This document shows, piece after piece, positions 26,401-33,939 of a stretch of DNA of 64,000 nt. The position numbers were made by a program, and so were the translations under genes. The first letter of the stretch is position 1. Each line of letters opens with the position of its first letter. Source of the stretch: Algorimicrobium algoritergicola (lineage in GTDB: Bacteria; Bacteroidota; Bacteroidia; Flavobacteriales; Flavobacteriaceae). The stretch is from NCBI RefSeq assembly GCF_008086165.1, contig NZ_VSKL01000001.1:1054001-1118000 (forward strand), in the 5' to 3' direction. Under the pieces are notes generated by a model. The model was not told the DNA's origin. It made no database searches and worked only from the letters and a program-made list of their open reading frames with translations.

Positions 26401-26804
26401 GTGAATGTAAACGCTAAACTTCCTACTAAAGCACTCCCTAAAATTGCAATTTTTTGGGTTTTGTTAAGAGTTTTTGGTTCGCCAACTAACTTTCTTAATA
26501 AAAGTGTAATGGTAAAAAACATGAATAAAATAGTAAAAGCACTCGCTACAGCACTCATCATATTTAGCATAAACCCGACTTGCGAAGGCTCCAAAGCAAA
26601 CATAGAAAAGAAGGCGCCAAACATTTGAAATAGTGGTGCTCCAGGCGGATGACCAACTTGTAGTTTGGCTGATGTTAGTATGTATTCGCCTGCATCCCAA
26701 AAACTTACAGTTGGTTCAACTGTTAGTCCGAAAGTGATGAATGCGACTAAAAAAGCGAACCATCCTAAAATAGTATTCCACTTTTTAAAGCTAATATGTG
26801 TCAT
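23436..26804 (-). CDS. DUF2723 / TMEM260-like membrane protein (putative glycosyltransferase)
   Basis: A polytopic membrane protein of about 1122 residues in the DUF2723 (PF11028) family. The start chosen, MTHISFKKWNTILGW, is 18 codons inside the longest frame and matches how relatives begin. The first loop, EPTVSFWDAGEYI, carries an acidic pair like the GT-C glycosyltransferase motif. About a dozen hydrophobic segments follow, then a soluble C-terminal half with TPR-like helices. The eukaryotic member TMEM260 is an O-mannosyltransferase; that a bacterial homologue does the same is inference. It is co-transcribed with the polysaccharide deacetylase. Confidence 0.82.
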   Translation of the reverse strand: MTHISFKKWNTILGWFAFLVAFITFGLTVEPTVSFWDAGEYILTSAKLQVGHPPGAPLFQMFGAFFSMFALEPSQVGFMLNMMSAVASAFTILFMFFTITLLLRKLVGEPKTLNKTQKIAILGSALVGSLAFTFTDSFWFNAVETEVYAMATLIMSVLFWLGLRWERDMDNPRGNRWLILIAFIIGLSFGVHFMGLLTIPAIGLIYYFKNYKTVTIKNFIIANVVSVAILLFIFKLLAPNILRIFSATEIFFVNSIGLPFNSGTIFAGIALIAIIFFGLRYTRNKNYKHLNTGLLCVTFIIIGFSSWLMLPIRANADVVINENDPSDARELLAYYNLEQYPETHLFYGPQFSDQYSGLDENEPYIDDKPNYEKNLETGKYVIINDWEKARQNYNSDHASILPRMWSGENAENYMIFTGYLDFKLKPEYQMENELRAAVNNFKNEVANGMVDYEDYHKFLKQNSQIIDIEKPSLGNNVAYMLEYQLGYMYWRYFMWNFVGRQNDVQGKLDDFNGNWLSGIGFVDEWHLGMPQTDLPSDVKNNKARNTYFFLPFILGLIGLFFLYNKDKKLFWVMLVFFLFTGLAIQVYTNVRPFEPRERDYSLVGSFYVFALWIGFGVYAIVDMLKTKIKSKALAPAVTILCLILVPGILAANNWDDHDRSDKYTARAMAKMYLDSCEENGILFSIGDNDTFALWYAQEIEGYRTDVRVVNTSLFQTDWYIDQMKRKAYDSDPIPSTLTHEQYRSGTRDYVPKQIEYRDAQGRPQRVMNKDTLLIKDFMDFVSSDNPKTKMSYILQMRGEDPSYYPIQYQKSNYFPVENIRVPVNKENVLKYGIVKEKDADKIEDYLDVKITDGAIYKNRLLMLDIVSTNDWKRPIYFTGGAFGNDDYIWMKDYLQLDGMVYKLVPIKTPVNRANPFDMGRVDSDFMYNKVKNWDWGNSGSPDIYHDVETRKNSITYRGNLARLIEQLINEDQPEKAEEIADIAMDNMPVDYFGYYTLLEPYISAYYEVDSQEKARKLFMDVAEKYQENLTYYSKLDEEQQRFVFEKIYTDIERYKSIVDVVITYDKEFAKTETKTFSNFLNLFSHFYGGDEVPDVEPEIEERPEPIDVDMLQSDTLSIVPEE

Positions 26805-26908
26805 GTAATTGCAATTTTTAGATGAAGCGAATTTAACAATAATTATCAAATTTGACATGCTTTTAAGGAAACGTTAAGTATTTAGATAATTTTTTATTCA
26901 TAAAATGC

Positions 26909-26938
26909 TTGCGCAAATAAATAATTGTTTTAAATTTG
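26909..26938 (+). promoter_or_regulatory. Promoter of tRNA-Gln
   Basis: TTG (26909-26911), a 19-base spacer and TAAATTTG (26931-26938) form a full flavobacterial promoter. The mature tRNA begins 18 bases after the -7 box. Confidence 0.8.
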
Positions 26939-26955
26939 CATCCTCAATACGAGAT

Positions 26956-27028
26956 TGGCCTATGGTGTAACTGGTAACACGTTGGTTTTTGGTACCAAAG
27001 AGTCTAGGTTCGAGACCTAGTGGGCCAA
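26956..27028 (+). tRNA. tRNA-Gln (anticodon TTG)
   Basis: A complete cloverleaf of 73 bases. The acceptor stem TGGCCTA pairs with TGGGCCA, the D stem is GTGT/ACAC, and the anticodon stem TTGGT/ACCAA has loop TTTTGGT, giving anticodon TTG. The T arm is CTAGG TTCGAGA CCTAG. The discriminator base is A and the 3' CCA is not encoded. A promoter precedes it and a terminator follows 15 bases later, so it is a single-gene unit. Confidence 0.97.
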
Positions 27029-27042
27029 CTAGTTAAAGAGAG

Positions 27043-27072
27043 TCCTAATCATTTTTATGGTTAGGATTTTTT
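27043..27072 (+). terminator. Intrinsic terminator of tRNA-Gln
   Basis: A nine-pair stem with one mismatch or wobble, TCCTAATCA / TGGTTAGGA, has a six-base loop and is followed by TTTTTT. Confidence 0.85.
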
Positions 27073-27154
27073 GATTTTAGTCGGTAAGGGTTAATGCGCT
27101 TATCCGCTTTTTATAGAATACAGTCATTAGTATTGCAGACTATAGAAAGATAAT

Positions 27155-27189
27155 TAAAACAAAAAGCCTCTAAATTATTTGGAGGCTTT
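27155..27189 (-). terminator. Intrinsic terminator of the universal stress protein gene
   Basis: Read on the minus strand, AAAGCCTC and GAGGCTTT form an eight-pair stem (bases 27182-27189 with 27163-27170) around an AT loop that can extend the pairing. It runs into TTTTTGTTTT. It lies about 27 bases after the stop of the gene at 27216-28040. Confidence 0.82.
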
Positions 27190-27215
27190 CATGTTTATAA
27201 AAAATATTCGAGGTA

Positions 27216-28040
27216 CTATATTTTAAAAGTAACTACTGGTCGTTTGGCGTGGTTTACTAAATCCTCACTAATACTGCCATTAAAGAAGTGAGCAATACCT
27301 TGTCTGCCGTGTGTACTAATACCTATTAAATCGGCTCCCACGACGTGAGAGAAATTTAAAATTCCTTTTTCAACACTATCATCATTGTAAATTGAAATGG
27401 TGTAATTTTCAAAATCATTACCAGATATAAAATCTAATATTCTGCTTTTAGCTACATCAGTCGTTACAAAGTTATTTGCCGTATTTACAAACAATAAATG
27501 AATTTTAGCATTTAAAGCTTCTGCTAGTTTAATGGCTTGTAGGTAGGTTCCTTTATTATCATTTTTAAAATCTGAAGCAAATACAAAATCGTTGATTTCA
27601 AAATTTTCATGATCGTTTTTAATAACGAGAACTGGTGCTTCTGCAGTTCTTACCACTTTTTCAGTATTGGAACCAATAAACATTTCTTTAAAACCATTGG
27701 CGCCATGAGATCCCATGACAATTAAATCAATACCATGTTCTTTACACGTGTTTGTAATGCCCGTAAATGTTTGGTTAAAGTCCACCGTTTCATGCACAAC
27801 TATGTCTTTTAAGTAATCTTGAGCCATCGTTTTTTCAAATTTTTGATGCGCTAATTTCATAAAAAACATGGCTTCTGGTAGTTCACTATATTGGCTTAAA
27901 GCATCCACTTGATCTAATGGAAGCTCCAGCATGTGGAGTAAATAAATTTCACTATCATGTTTTTTTGCTAATTGAGCAGCCACTTTTAAGGCCTGTTCTG
28001 CTTCTTTTGAAAAATCGGTTGGAACAAGAATTTTTTTCAT
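27216..28040 (-). CDS. Universal stress protein, two UspA domains
   Basis: A 274-residue cytoplasmic protein made of two UspA domains in tandem. The first begins KKILVPTDFSKEAEQAL and has an ATP-binding loop MGSHGANGFKEMFIGSNTEKVV. The second has STHGRQGIAHFFNGSISEDLV, which fits the same G-2x-G-9x-G(S) pattern, so both may bind nucleotide. Its clients and signals are not readable from sequence. It is divergent from the rimP operon, with 173 bases between the starts. Confidence 0.93.
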   Translation of the reverse strand: MKKILVPTDFSKEAEQALKVAAQLAKKHDSEIYLLHMLELPLDQVDALSQYSELPEAMFFMKLAHQKFEKTMAQDYLKDIVVHETVDFNQTFTGITNTCKEHGIDLIVMGSHGANGFKEMFIGSNTEKVVRTAEAPVLVIKNDHENFEINDFVFASDFKNDNKGTYLQAIKLAEALNAKIHLLFVNTANNFVTTDVAKSRILDFISGNDFENYTISIYNDDSVEKGILNFSHVVGADLIGISTHGRQGIAHFFNGSISEDLVNHAKRPVVTFKI

Positions 28041-28132
28041 AGGATGATTTTTTTTTTATCTGTTGGTTTCAATCACTAATTTAAGAATAAAAATTGATAT
28101 TTCATTCATTATGGAATTCAATAAAATTATTG

Positions 28133-28140
28133 TATATTTG
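28133..28140 (+). promoter_or_regulatory. -7 element of the rimP-nusA-infB operon
   Basis: TATATTTG fits TAnnTTTG exactly, but no TTG lies at the right distance upstream. It would start transcription around 28146, about 20 bases before a leader hairpin and 68 bases before rimP. Confidence 0.55.
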
Positions 28141-28165
28141 CAGCGTTGTAAGAAAAAGAATAAAT

Positions 28166-28191
28166 GAGGGGACCTGAAGTCCCCTCTTTTT
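28166..28191 (+). promoter_or_regulatory. Terminator-like hairpin (possible attenuator) in the rimP leader
   Basis: GAGGGGAC and GTCCCCTC form a perfect, GC-rich eight-pair stem with a CTGAA loop, followed at once by TTTTT. It lies after the probable promoter and 22 bases before the rimP ATG, so it would stop transcripts before the operon unless antitermination occurs. NusA, encoded in the operon, modulates hairpin termination, which makes autoregulation plausible. It cannot belong to the upstream gene, which is divergent. Confidence 0.75.
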
Positions 28192-28213
28192 ATACCAATT
28201 TTTTGTATCAAAT

Positions 28214-28675
28214 ATGTTAAGAAAAACTATAGAAACCTTATTGAATGATGCCCTTGAAGAGCGAGAAGATTTATTTCTAATCGATTTTACCATGGGAGAA
28301 GATAATTCTATTTCAGTCATTATAGATGGCGATCATGGCGTAACCGTTGATGATTGCGTATTTATTAGTCGTGCAATTGAGCATAATATTGATAGAGAAG
28401 AACATGATTTCTCATTGGAAGTGGCTTCAGGAGGTGCAACAGCGCCTTTAATTCATGCCAGACAATACAAGAAAAATATTGGTAGAGATTTAGAAATTCG
28501 AACAAAAGAAGAGGAAGTAACCGGGCAGCTTACAAAAGCAACCGATACACACATTACTCTAGAGTGGAAGGCACGAGAGCCAAAACCTGTAGGTAAAGGA
28601 AAAGTAACAGTACAAAAAGAGGCAGAAATAGCCTATCAAGATATTGTAGAAGCAAAAGTTATGATAAAATTTTAA
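28214..28675 (+). CDS. rimP: Ribosome maturation factor RimP
   Basis: A 153-residue cytoplasmic protein needed for maturation of the 30S subunit. The N-terminal domain carries ISVIIDGDHGVTVDDCVFISRAIE and SLEVASGGATAPL, the conserved RimP blocks in which SPG is often seen (here SGG). The C-terminal SH3-like part follows (about 90-153). It is the first gene of rimP-nusA-infB, 13 bases before nusA, an order conserved across bacteria. Confidence 0.96.
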   Translation: MLRKTIETLLNDALEEREDLFLIDFTMGEDNSISVIIDGDHGVTVDDCVFISRAIEHNIDREEHDFSLEVASGGATAPLIHARQYKKNIGRDLEIRTKEEEVTGQLTKATDTHITLEWKAREPKPVGKGKVTVQKEAEIAYQDIVEAKVMIKF

Positions 28676-28688
28676 TTCAAAGAGAGAT

Positions 28689-29921
28689 ATGGAGAATCTT
28701 GCGTTAATTGACTCATTTTCGGAGTTCAAAGACGATAAATTAATCGATCGTGTAACGTTAATGGCGATTTTAGAAGACGTTTTTAGAAACGCCCTTAAAA
28801 AGAAGTTTGGTGATGATGATAATTTTGATATTATTATTAATCCAGATAAAGGCGATTTAGAGATATGGAGAAATCGTATAGTTGTTGCAGATGGTGAAGT
28901 AGAAGAGCCAAATCAAGAAATTTCATTATCGGAAGCTCGAAAAATTGAGCCAGATTTTGAAGTTGGTGAAGATGTATCAGAAGAAGTAAAACTAATTGAT
29001 TTAGGACGCCGCTCAATTTTAGCTTTAAGACAAAACTTAATTTCTAAAATTCACGAACACGATAATACGAATATCTATAAGCAATTTAAAGATTTAGTAG
29101 GAGAAATTTATACGGCAGAAGTACATCATATTCGTCACAGAGCTGTAATTTTGTTAGATGATGATGGGAATGAAATTATTCTTCCAAAAGAAAAACAAAT
29201 TCCTTCAGATTTCTTTAGAAAAGGTGACAACGTTCGTGGGATTATAGAAAGTGTTGAGCTTAAAGGTAATAAGCCAGCCATTATTATGTCTAGAACAGCA
29301 CCTGTATTTTTAGAGAAGTTGTTTGAGCAGGAAATACCAGAAGTTTTTGATGGTTTAATTACTATTAAAAATGTGGTGCGTATTCCAGGTGAAAAAGCAA
29401 AAGTAGCGGTCGATTCTTATGATGATAGAATAGATCCAGTTGGAGCTTGTGTTGGTATGAAAGGTTCAAGAATTCACGGAATTGTTCGCGAATTAGGAAA
29501 CGAAAATATTGACGTTATTAATTACACAAGTAACTTGCAATTATACATTACAAGAGCATTAAGTCCAGCACGTGTAACATCCATCAAAATTGATGAAGAA
29601 AACAAACGTGCCGAAGCTATATTAAAACCAGAAGAGGTAAGTAAAGCAATTGGACGTGGTGGTCACAACATCCGTTTAGCCGGTCAATTAACTGGTTATG
29701 AAATTGATGTATTTAGAGAGGGAGCTGAGGAAGATGTGGAATTATCAGAATTCCGCGATGAAATTGAACCTTGGATTATAAAAGAATTTAGTAAAGTTGG
29801 TTTAGATACTGCTAAGAGTATCTTAGAACAAGATGTTCAAGACTTGGTAAAAAGAACCGATTTAGAAGAAGAAACAATTATTGAAATAATTAGAATTCTT
29901 AAAGAAGAATTCGAAGATTAA
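28689..29921 (+). CDS. nusA: Transcription termination/antitermination factor NusA
   Basis: A 410-residue RNA polymerase-binding factor that controls pausing, termination and antitermination. Domains run in the usual order: an N-terminal polymerase-binding domain (1-130), an S1 domain (about 135-205) and two KH domains (KH1 with ACVGMKGSRI, KH2 with AIGRGGHNIRLA). It ends soon after KH2 with a short acidic helical tail, so the C-terminal acidic repeats of the E. coli protein are missing, as is normal outside proteobacteria. It may act on the hairpin in its own leader. Confidence 0.97.
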   Translation: MENLALIDSFSEFKDDKLIDRVTLMAILEDVFRNALKKKFGDDDNFDIIINPDKGDLEIWRNRIVVADGEVEEPNQEISLSEARKIEPDFEVGEDVSEEVKLIDLGRRSILALRQNLISKIHEHDNTNIYKQFKDLVGEIYTAEVHHIRHRAVILLDDDGNEIILPKEKQIPSDFFRKGDNVRGIIESVELKGNKPAIIMSRTAPVFLEKLFEQEIPEVFDGLITIKNVVRIPGEKAKVAVDSYDDRIDPVGACVGMKGSRIHGIVRELGNENIDVINYTSNLQLYITRALSPARVTSIKIDEENKRAEAILKPEEVSKAIGRGGHNIRLAGQLTGYEIDVFREGAEEDVELSEFRDEIEPWIIKEFSKVGLDTAKSILEQDVQDLVKRTDLEEETIIEIIRILKEEFED

Positions 29922-29950
29922 CATATATTAGGTTATATTAAAGGCGATTT

Positions 29951-32803
29951 ATGGCTGAAACAATTAGATTAAATAAAGTATTACGTGAGCTAAACATTTC
30001 TTTAGATCGTGCTGTGGAATTTTTAGATTCTAAAGGCATTGATATCGAGAAGCGTCCGACAACAAAAATTTCTCAAGAAACTTTTGATGTGCTTTCAAAT
30101 GAATTTCAAACAGATGCTAATAAAAAAATGGCATCTCAAGAAGTTAGTGAAGCCAAGCAAAAGGAAAAAGAGGCAATTCGGATTCAGCGTGAACAAGAAA
30201 TTGAGGTTAAGGAAAAGGAGAAAGCAGAACGTGAAGCACTAGCTAAAGCTAAGGAAGCGGAAGTAGTAAAAGCGAAATCTACGCTTTCAGGTCCAAAACA
30301 GGTTGGTAAAATTGATTTAGATGCTGACAAGAAAAAAGCGATTAAACCAAAAGAGGAAGCACCTGTTGCTACTCCAGAGGTTGAAGCTAAAGAGGCTCCA
30401 AAATCTGAAGAAAAACCTAAAGCTGTAGAAGCCAAGAAACCAGAGGTTAAAGCAAAAACAGAAGACACGCCATCTTCTAAACCTGTTGATAAACCAAAAG
30501 TTGAAACGCCAAAAGCAGAGACTCCAAAGTCTGAAACATCTAAAAAGGAAGATCCTAAAACGGAAACGCCAAAAGTAGAAACTCCAAAAGTAGAAACTCC
30601 AAAAACGGAAGAAACTACTGAGTCAGATGCACCTATAGATGAGCGTTTAAAAACACAATATCAAAAACTTTCTGGGCCTAAAATTGCTGGTGAAAAAATA
30701 GATTTATCACAATTTAAAAAGCCAAAGAAAAAGACGGATAATAAAACGACAGATCCTAAAAAGAAACGTCGCCGAATCAGTAAAGCTGGTGCGCCAGGTG
30801 CTACAGGTTCTGGTACGCCAAGAACTGGTGGTAATGACCGATTTAAAGGTAAGCCAGCCGTTGGAAAAGGACGTCGTAATATAGTTAAAGAAGAGCCTAG
30901 TGAGGAAGACGTGCAGAAACAAGTACGTGAAACGCTAGAGAAACTTCAAGGTAAATCAAGTAAAGGTAAAGGTGCTAAATACCGTCGTGATAAGCGAGAT
31001 CAGCATCGTGAACAAACTGAAAAAGATTTACAAGCAGAACAAGCAGATAGTAAAATTCTGAAAGTTACAGAATTCGTTACTGCTAGTGAAGTAGCTACCA
31101 TGATGGATGTTCAAGTAACACAAATTATCTCGGCATGTATGTCTTTAGGTTTGATGGTTACCATGAACCAACGTTTAGATGCTGAAACGTTAGCTATTGT
31201 AGCTGATGAGTTTGGCTATGAGGTAGAATTTATTACTGCTGGTATTGAGGAGTCTATAGAAGTTGTACAAGACAAACCAGAAGATTTAGTAGAACGTGCA
31301 CCAATAGTTACGGTTATGGGTCACGTAGATCACGGTAAAACATCGTTATTAGATAATATTCGTCAAGAAAATGTCATAGCAGGTGAGTCTGGAGGTATTA
31401 CGCAACATATTGGTGCGTATGGTGTTCAGTTAGAAAGTGGTCAGAAAATTGCATTCTTAGATACACCAGGTCACGAGGCCTTTACCGCCATGCGTGCTCG
31501 TGGAGCTCAAGTAACCGATATTGCTATTATTGTAATTGCTGCGGATGATGCTATCATGCCACAAACAAAAGAAGCAATTTCTCATGCGCAAGCAGCAGGT
31601 GTACCAATTGTATTTGCTATCAACAAGATTGATAAGCAAGGTGCAAATCCAGAAAAAGTAAAAGAAGGATTAGCACAAATGAACTTGTTAGTAGAAGATT
31701 GGGGAGGAAAAATTCAATCTCAAGATATTTCAGCTAAAACAGGTGTTGGTGTTAAAGAATTACTAGAGAAAGTATTGTTAGAAGCTGAATTATTAGAGCT
31801 GAAAGCAAATCCTAATAAACGTGCAGTTGGAACCGTTGTTGAGGCATTCCTTGATAAAGGTCGTGGTTACGTATCAACTATTTTAGTACAAGCAGGAACC
31901 TTAAAAATTGGTGACTATGTATTGGCCGGTAAAAATAGTGGTAAGATAAAAGCCATGCAAGATGAACGTGGGCATGAAGTAAAAGTAGCAGGTCCATCAA
32001 CGCCAGTATCTATTTTAGGTTTAGATGGCGCACCGCAAGCTGGTGATAAATTCAATGTCTTTGAAGACGAACGTGAAGCGAAACAAATTGCTACCAAGCG
32101 TACACAATTACAACGTGAGCAATCTGTGCGTACACAACGTCATATTACATTAGATGAAATTGGTAGACGTATTGCTTTAGGAGATTTCCAAGAATTAAAT
32201 ATTATCCTTAAAGGTGATGTGGATGGTTCTGTGGAAGCCTTAACGGATTCGTTCCAGAAATTATCAACTGAAGAAATTCAAGTAAATATTATACATAAAG
32301 GTGTTGGACCTATCACAGAAAGTGATGTGTTACTAGCTTCTGCATCAGATGCGGTTATTATAGGATTTAATGTTCGCCCAATGGGTAATGCTAGAAGCAT
32401 AGCTGATAAGGAAGAAATTGATATCCGTATGTACTCCATTATCTATGATGCCATTAATGATCTTAAAGATGCTATGGAAGGTATGTTATCTCCAGAGCTT
32501 AAAGAGGAAATTACTGGTACAGCTGAAATTAGAGAAATCTTTAAAGTATCTAAAATTGGAAGTATTGCAGGTTGTATGGTATTAACAGGTAAGATTTTCC
32601 GAAACTCTGGTATTCGTTTAATCCGCGATGGTGTGGTCGTTTACACAGGTGAATTATCATCATTAAAACGATTTAAAGATGACGCTAAAGAAGTTGCTAA
32701 AGGATACGATTGTGGTATGCAAATTAAAAACTACAATGATCTTAAGGAAGGCGATATAATTGAAGCTTACCATGAAGTAGAAGTTAAAAAGAAATTGAAA
32801 TAA
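29951..32803 (+). CDS. infB: Translation initiation factor IF-2
   Basis: A 950-residue GTPase that brings initiator tRNA to the 30S subunit. The N-terminus has an IF2_N helix, then a long Lys/Glu/Pro-rich low-complexity linker (about 55-370) with an eight-unit repeat. The G domain begins near 456: GHVDHGKTS is G1, DTPGHEAF is G3 and NKIDK is G4. Beta-barrel domains II and IV and the C-terminal part follow. It is the last gene of the operon and ends at a strong palindromic terminator. Confidence 0.97.
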   Translation: MAETIRLNKVLRELNISLDRAVEFLDSKGIDIEKRPTTKISQETFDVLSNEFQTDANKKMASQEVSEAKQKEKEAIRIQREQEIEVKEKEKAEREALAKAKEAEVVKAKSTLSGPKQVGKIDLDADKKKAIKPKEEAPVATPEVEAKEAPKSEEKPKAVEAKKPEVKAKTEDTPSSKPVDKPKVETPKAETPKSETSKKEDPKTETPKVETPKVETPKTEETTESDAPIDERLKTQYQKLSGPKIAGEKIDLSQFKKPKKKTDNKTTDPKKKRRRISKAGAPGATGSGTPRTGGNDRFKGKPAVGKGRRNIVKEEPSEEDVQKQVRETLEKLQGKSSKGKGAKYRRDKRDQHREQTEKDLQAEQADSKILKVTEFVTASEVATMMDVQVTQIISACMSLGLMVTMNQRLDAETLAIVADEFGYEVEFITAGIEESIEVVQDKPEDLVERAPIVTVMGHVDHGKTSLLDNIRQENVIAGESGGITQHIGAYGVQLESGQKIAFLDTPGHEAFTAMRARGAQVTDIAIIVIAADDAIMPQTKEAISHAQAAGVPIVFAINKIDKQGANPEKVKEGLAQMNLLVEDWGGKIQSQDISAKTGVGVKELLEKVLLEAELLELKANPNKRAVGTVVEAFLDKGRGYVSTILVQAGTLKIGDYVLAGKNSGKIKAMQDERGHEVKVAGPSTPVSILGLDGAPQAGDKFNVFEDEREAKQIATKRTQLQREQSVRTQRHITLDEIGRRIALGDFQELNIILKGDVDGSVEALTDSFQKLSTEEIQVNIIHKGVGPITESDVLLASASDAVIIGFNVRPMGNARSIADKEEIDIRMYSIIYDAINDLKDAMEGMLSPELKEEITGTAEIREIFKVSKIGSIAGCMVLTGKIFRNSGIRLIRDGVVVYTGELSSLKRFKDDAKEVAKGYDCGMQIKNYNDLKEGDIIEAYHEVEVKKKLK
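30494..30613 (+). repeat. Eight 15-base tandem repeats inside infB
   Basis: Eight consecutive units related to CCAAAAGTAGAAACT encode PKxET-type pentapeptides in the IF-2 linker. Units six and seven (30569-30583 and 30584-30598) are identical, which points to recent slippage or unequal exchange. The unit is a multiple of three, so copy changes keep the frame. Confidence 0.85.
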
Positions 32804-32820
32804 ATTTCATTATATATCAA

Positions 32821-32850
32821 AAAAAAGAGTGCCAATTGGCACTCTTTTTT
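32821..32850. terminator. Bidirectional intrinsic terminator after infB
   Basis: A perfect 30-base palindrome, with six A, GAGTGCC, AATT, GGCACTC and six T, serves infB on the plus strand. It can also serve the SPOR-type pseudogene on the minus strand. Confidence 0.9.
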
Positions 32851-32873
32851 TTGTTTTAATATCAAACGCTCTG

Positions 32874-33281
32874 TTAGCCCTTATTTTTTATGTTCCTTTT
32901 AGGTTTAACGCGAAATGCATCAGGAAATTCTTTTTGTATTAATATCAGTCCTCGATCTGCTTCCAACCGGTTTCTAAAATTACCTGCCCAAACTTTATAA
33001 TTAGGAGGTTCGTATACGTCAATAACACGCCAACTCGTGAATGCCTTGTTAAAATGTCTTAATGCTTCATTAGTACCAGTTTTATCTCCAGAAAAAATTT
33101 GAATCTTGTAACGATCAGAATCATTATCCGATACATTCATTTCTTACTTTAAAGCTAATAATTTCTCCAATTCAGGAGCTTGATTAATAATAAGGCTGTC
33201 TTGTTGCGCATAAAACGTATTAACGGTAAGTGTTAGGCTAATGGTTAAAAATGCATAAGAATACCGATTTAATAAATTCAT
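32874..33281 (-). pseudogene. SPOR-domain protein gene broken by an in-frame stop
   Basis: From the ATG at 33281 this reads MNLLNRYSYAFLTISLTLTV..., a signal peptide ending in YAQQ, and then NQAPELEKLLALK followed by TAA (33144-33146). The frame continues as EMNVSDNDSDRYKIQIFSGD through a complete SPOR domain to the stop at 32874. The neighbouring paralogue reads LALKKEMNVSD, so the stop stands where it has Lys, a one-base AAA to TAA change. SPOR domains bind denuded peptidoglycan. A product starting at the internal Met (33140) would have the domain but no export signal. A sequencing error or readthrough cannot be excluded. Confidence 0.85.
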
Positions 33282-33323
33282 TCTAAAATATTTGGTAAAA
33301 AAGTAAAAGCCCTTATGGATAAA

Positions 33324-33725
33324 TTATTTTCTATCCTTCTTTTTAGGTTTAAAACGAAATGCGTCATTAAACTCTTTTTTAATCTTTTCAAGGCCGCGAT
33401 CGGCTTCTAAACGGCTTCTGAAATTTCCGACCCATACTTTGTAGTTTGGTGTTTCGTACTCTAAAACGGAAGGAATTTTATCAAATTTCGCATCAAAATT
33501 AGACATCGCTTTTTCGGCACCCGTTCGATCTCCAGAAAAAATTTGAATCTTATAGCGATCAGAATCGGTGTCAGAAACATTCATTTCTTTCTTTAAAGCT
33601 AATAAAGTAGCTAATTCAGGTGCTTGATTGACAGTAATTGTGCCTTGTTGGGCATAAAATAAATTAACAGTAAGCATCAGGCTTACTGTTATTAATGGTG
33701 TGGAATATCGGTTCAATAAATTCAT
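33324..33725 (-). CDS. Exported SPOR-domain protein
   Basis: A 133-residue protein with a signal peptide (MNLLNRYSTPLITVSLML..., cleavage near FYA-QQ) and a SPOR domain (about 55-125: DRYKIQIFSGDRTGAEKAM, then YKVWVGNFRSRLEADRGL). Such domains bind glycan strands lacking stem peptides at division sites. The start was set at the ATG 33725 because it matches the start of the adjacent paralogue and begins the signal peptide. A TACATTTG on the minus strand (33744-33751) is a likely -7 box. It is the intact member of a tandem duplicate; the other is broken. Confidence 0.9.
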   Translation of the reverse strand: MNLLNRYSTPLITVSLMLTVNLFYAQQGTITVNQAPELATLLALKKEMNVSDTDSDRYKIQIFSGDRTGAEKAMSNFDAKFDKIPSVLEYETPNYKVWVGNFRSRLEADRGLEKIKKEFNDAFRFKPKKKDRK

Positions 33726-33849
33726 TTTCAATAGTATTTGATACAAATGTATAAGATTATAACTTAAAAGCACTTCAATTTATTATTTAGAATTTCTCTA
33801 AATTAGCAATTAACAGTTCTGTAACATTTCTAAAATCGACTTTAAATGT

Positions 33850-33857
33850 TACTTTTG
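33850..33857 (+). promoter_or_regulatory. Candidate -7 element of the respiratory operon
   Basis: TACTTTTG fits TAnnTTTG and lies 82 bases before the actA ATG. No clear -33 TTG is present. It is the only good promoter candidate in the divergent gap before the eight-gene operon. Confidence 0.5.
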
Positions 33858-33939
33858 CGAGAGATTTTATTATTGTATTTTTTTCTTTTGTTAATTGAAA
33901 AAATCATACCAAAGTTTAGAAGTTAATTCAACCAATAAT

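Noticed and set aside
30184-30468. Open frame opposite infB
   Set aside because: It is the antisense of the low-complexity Lys/Glu linker, which rarely yields stops; no domain is seen.
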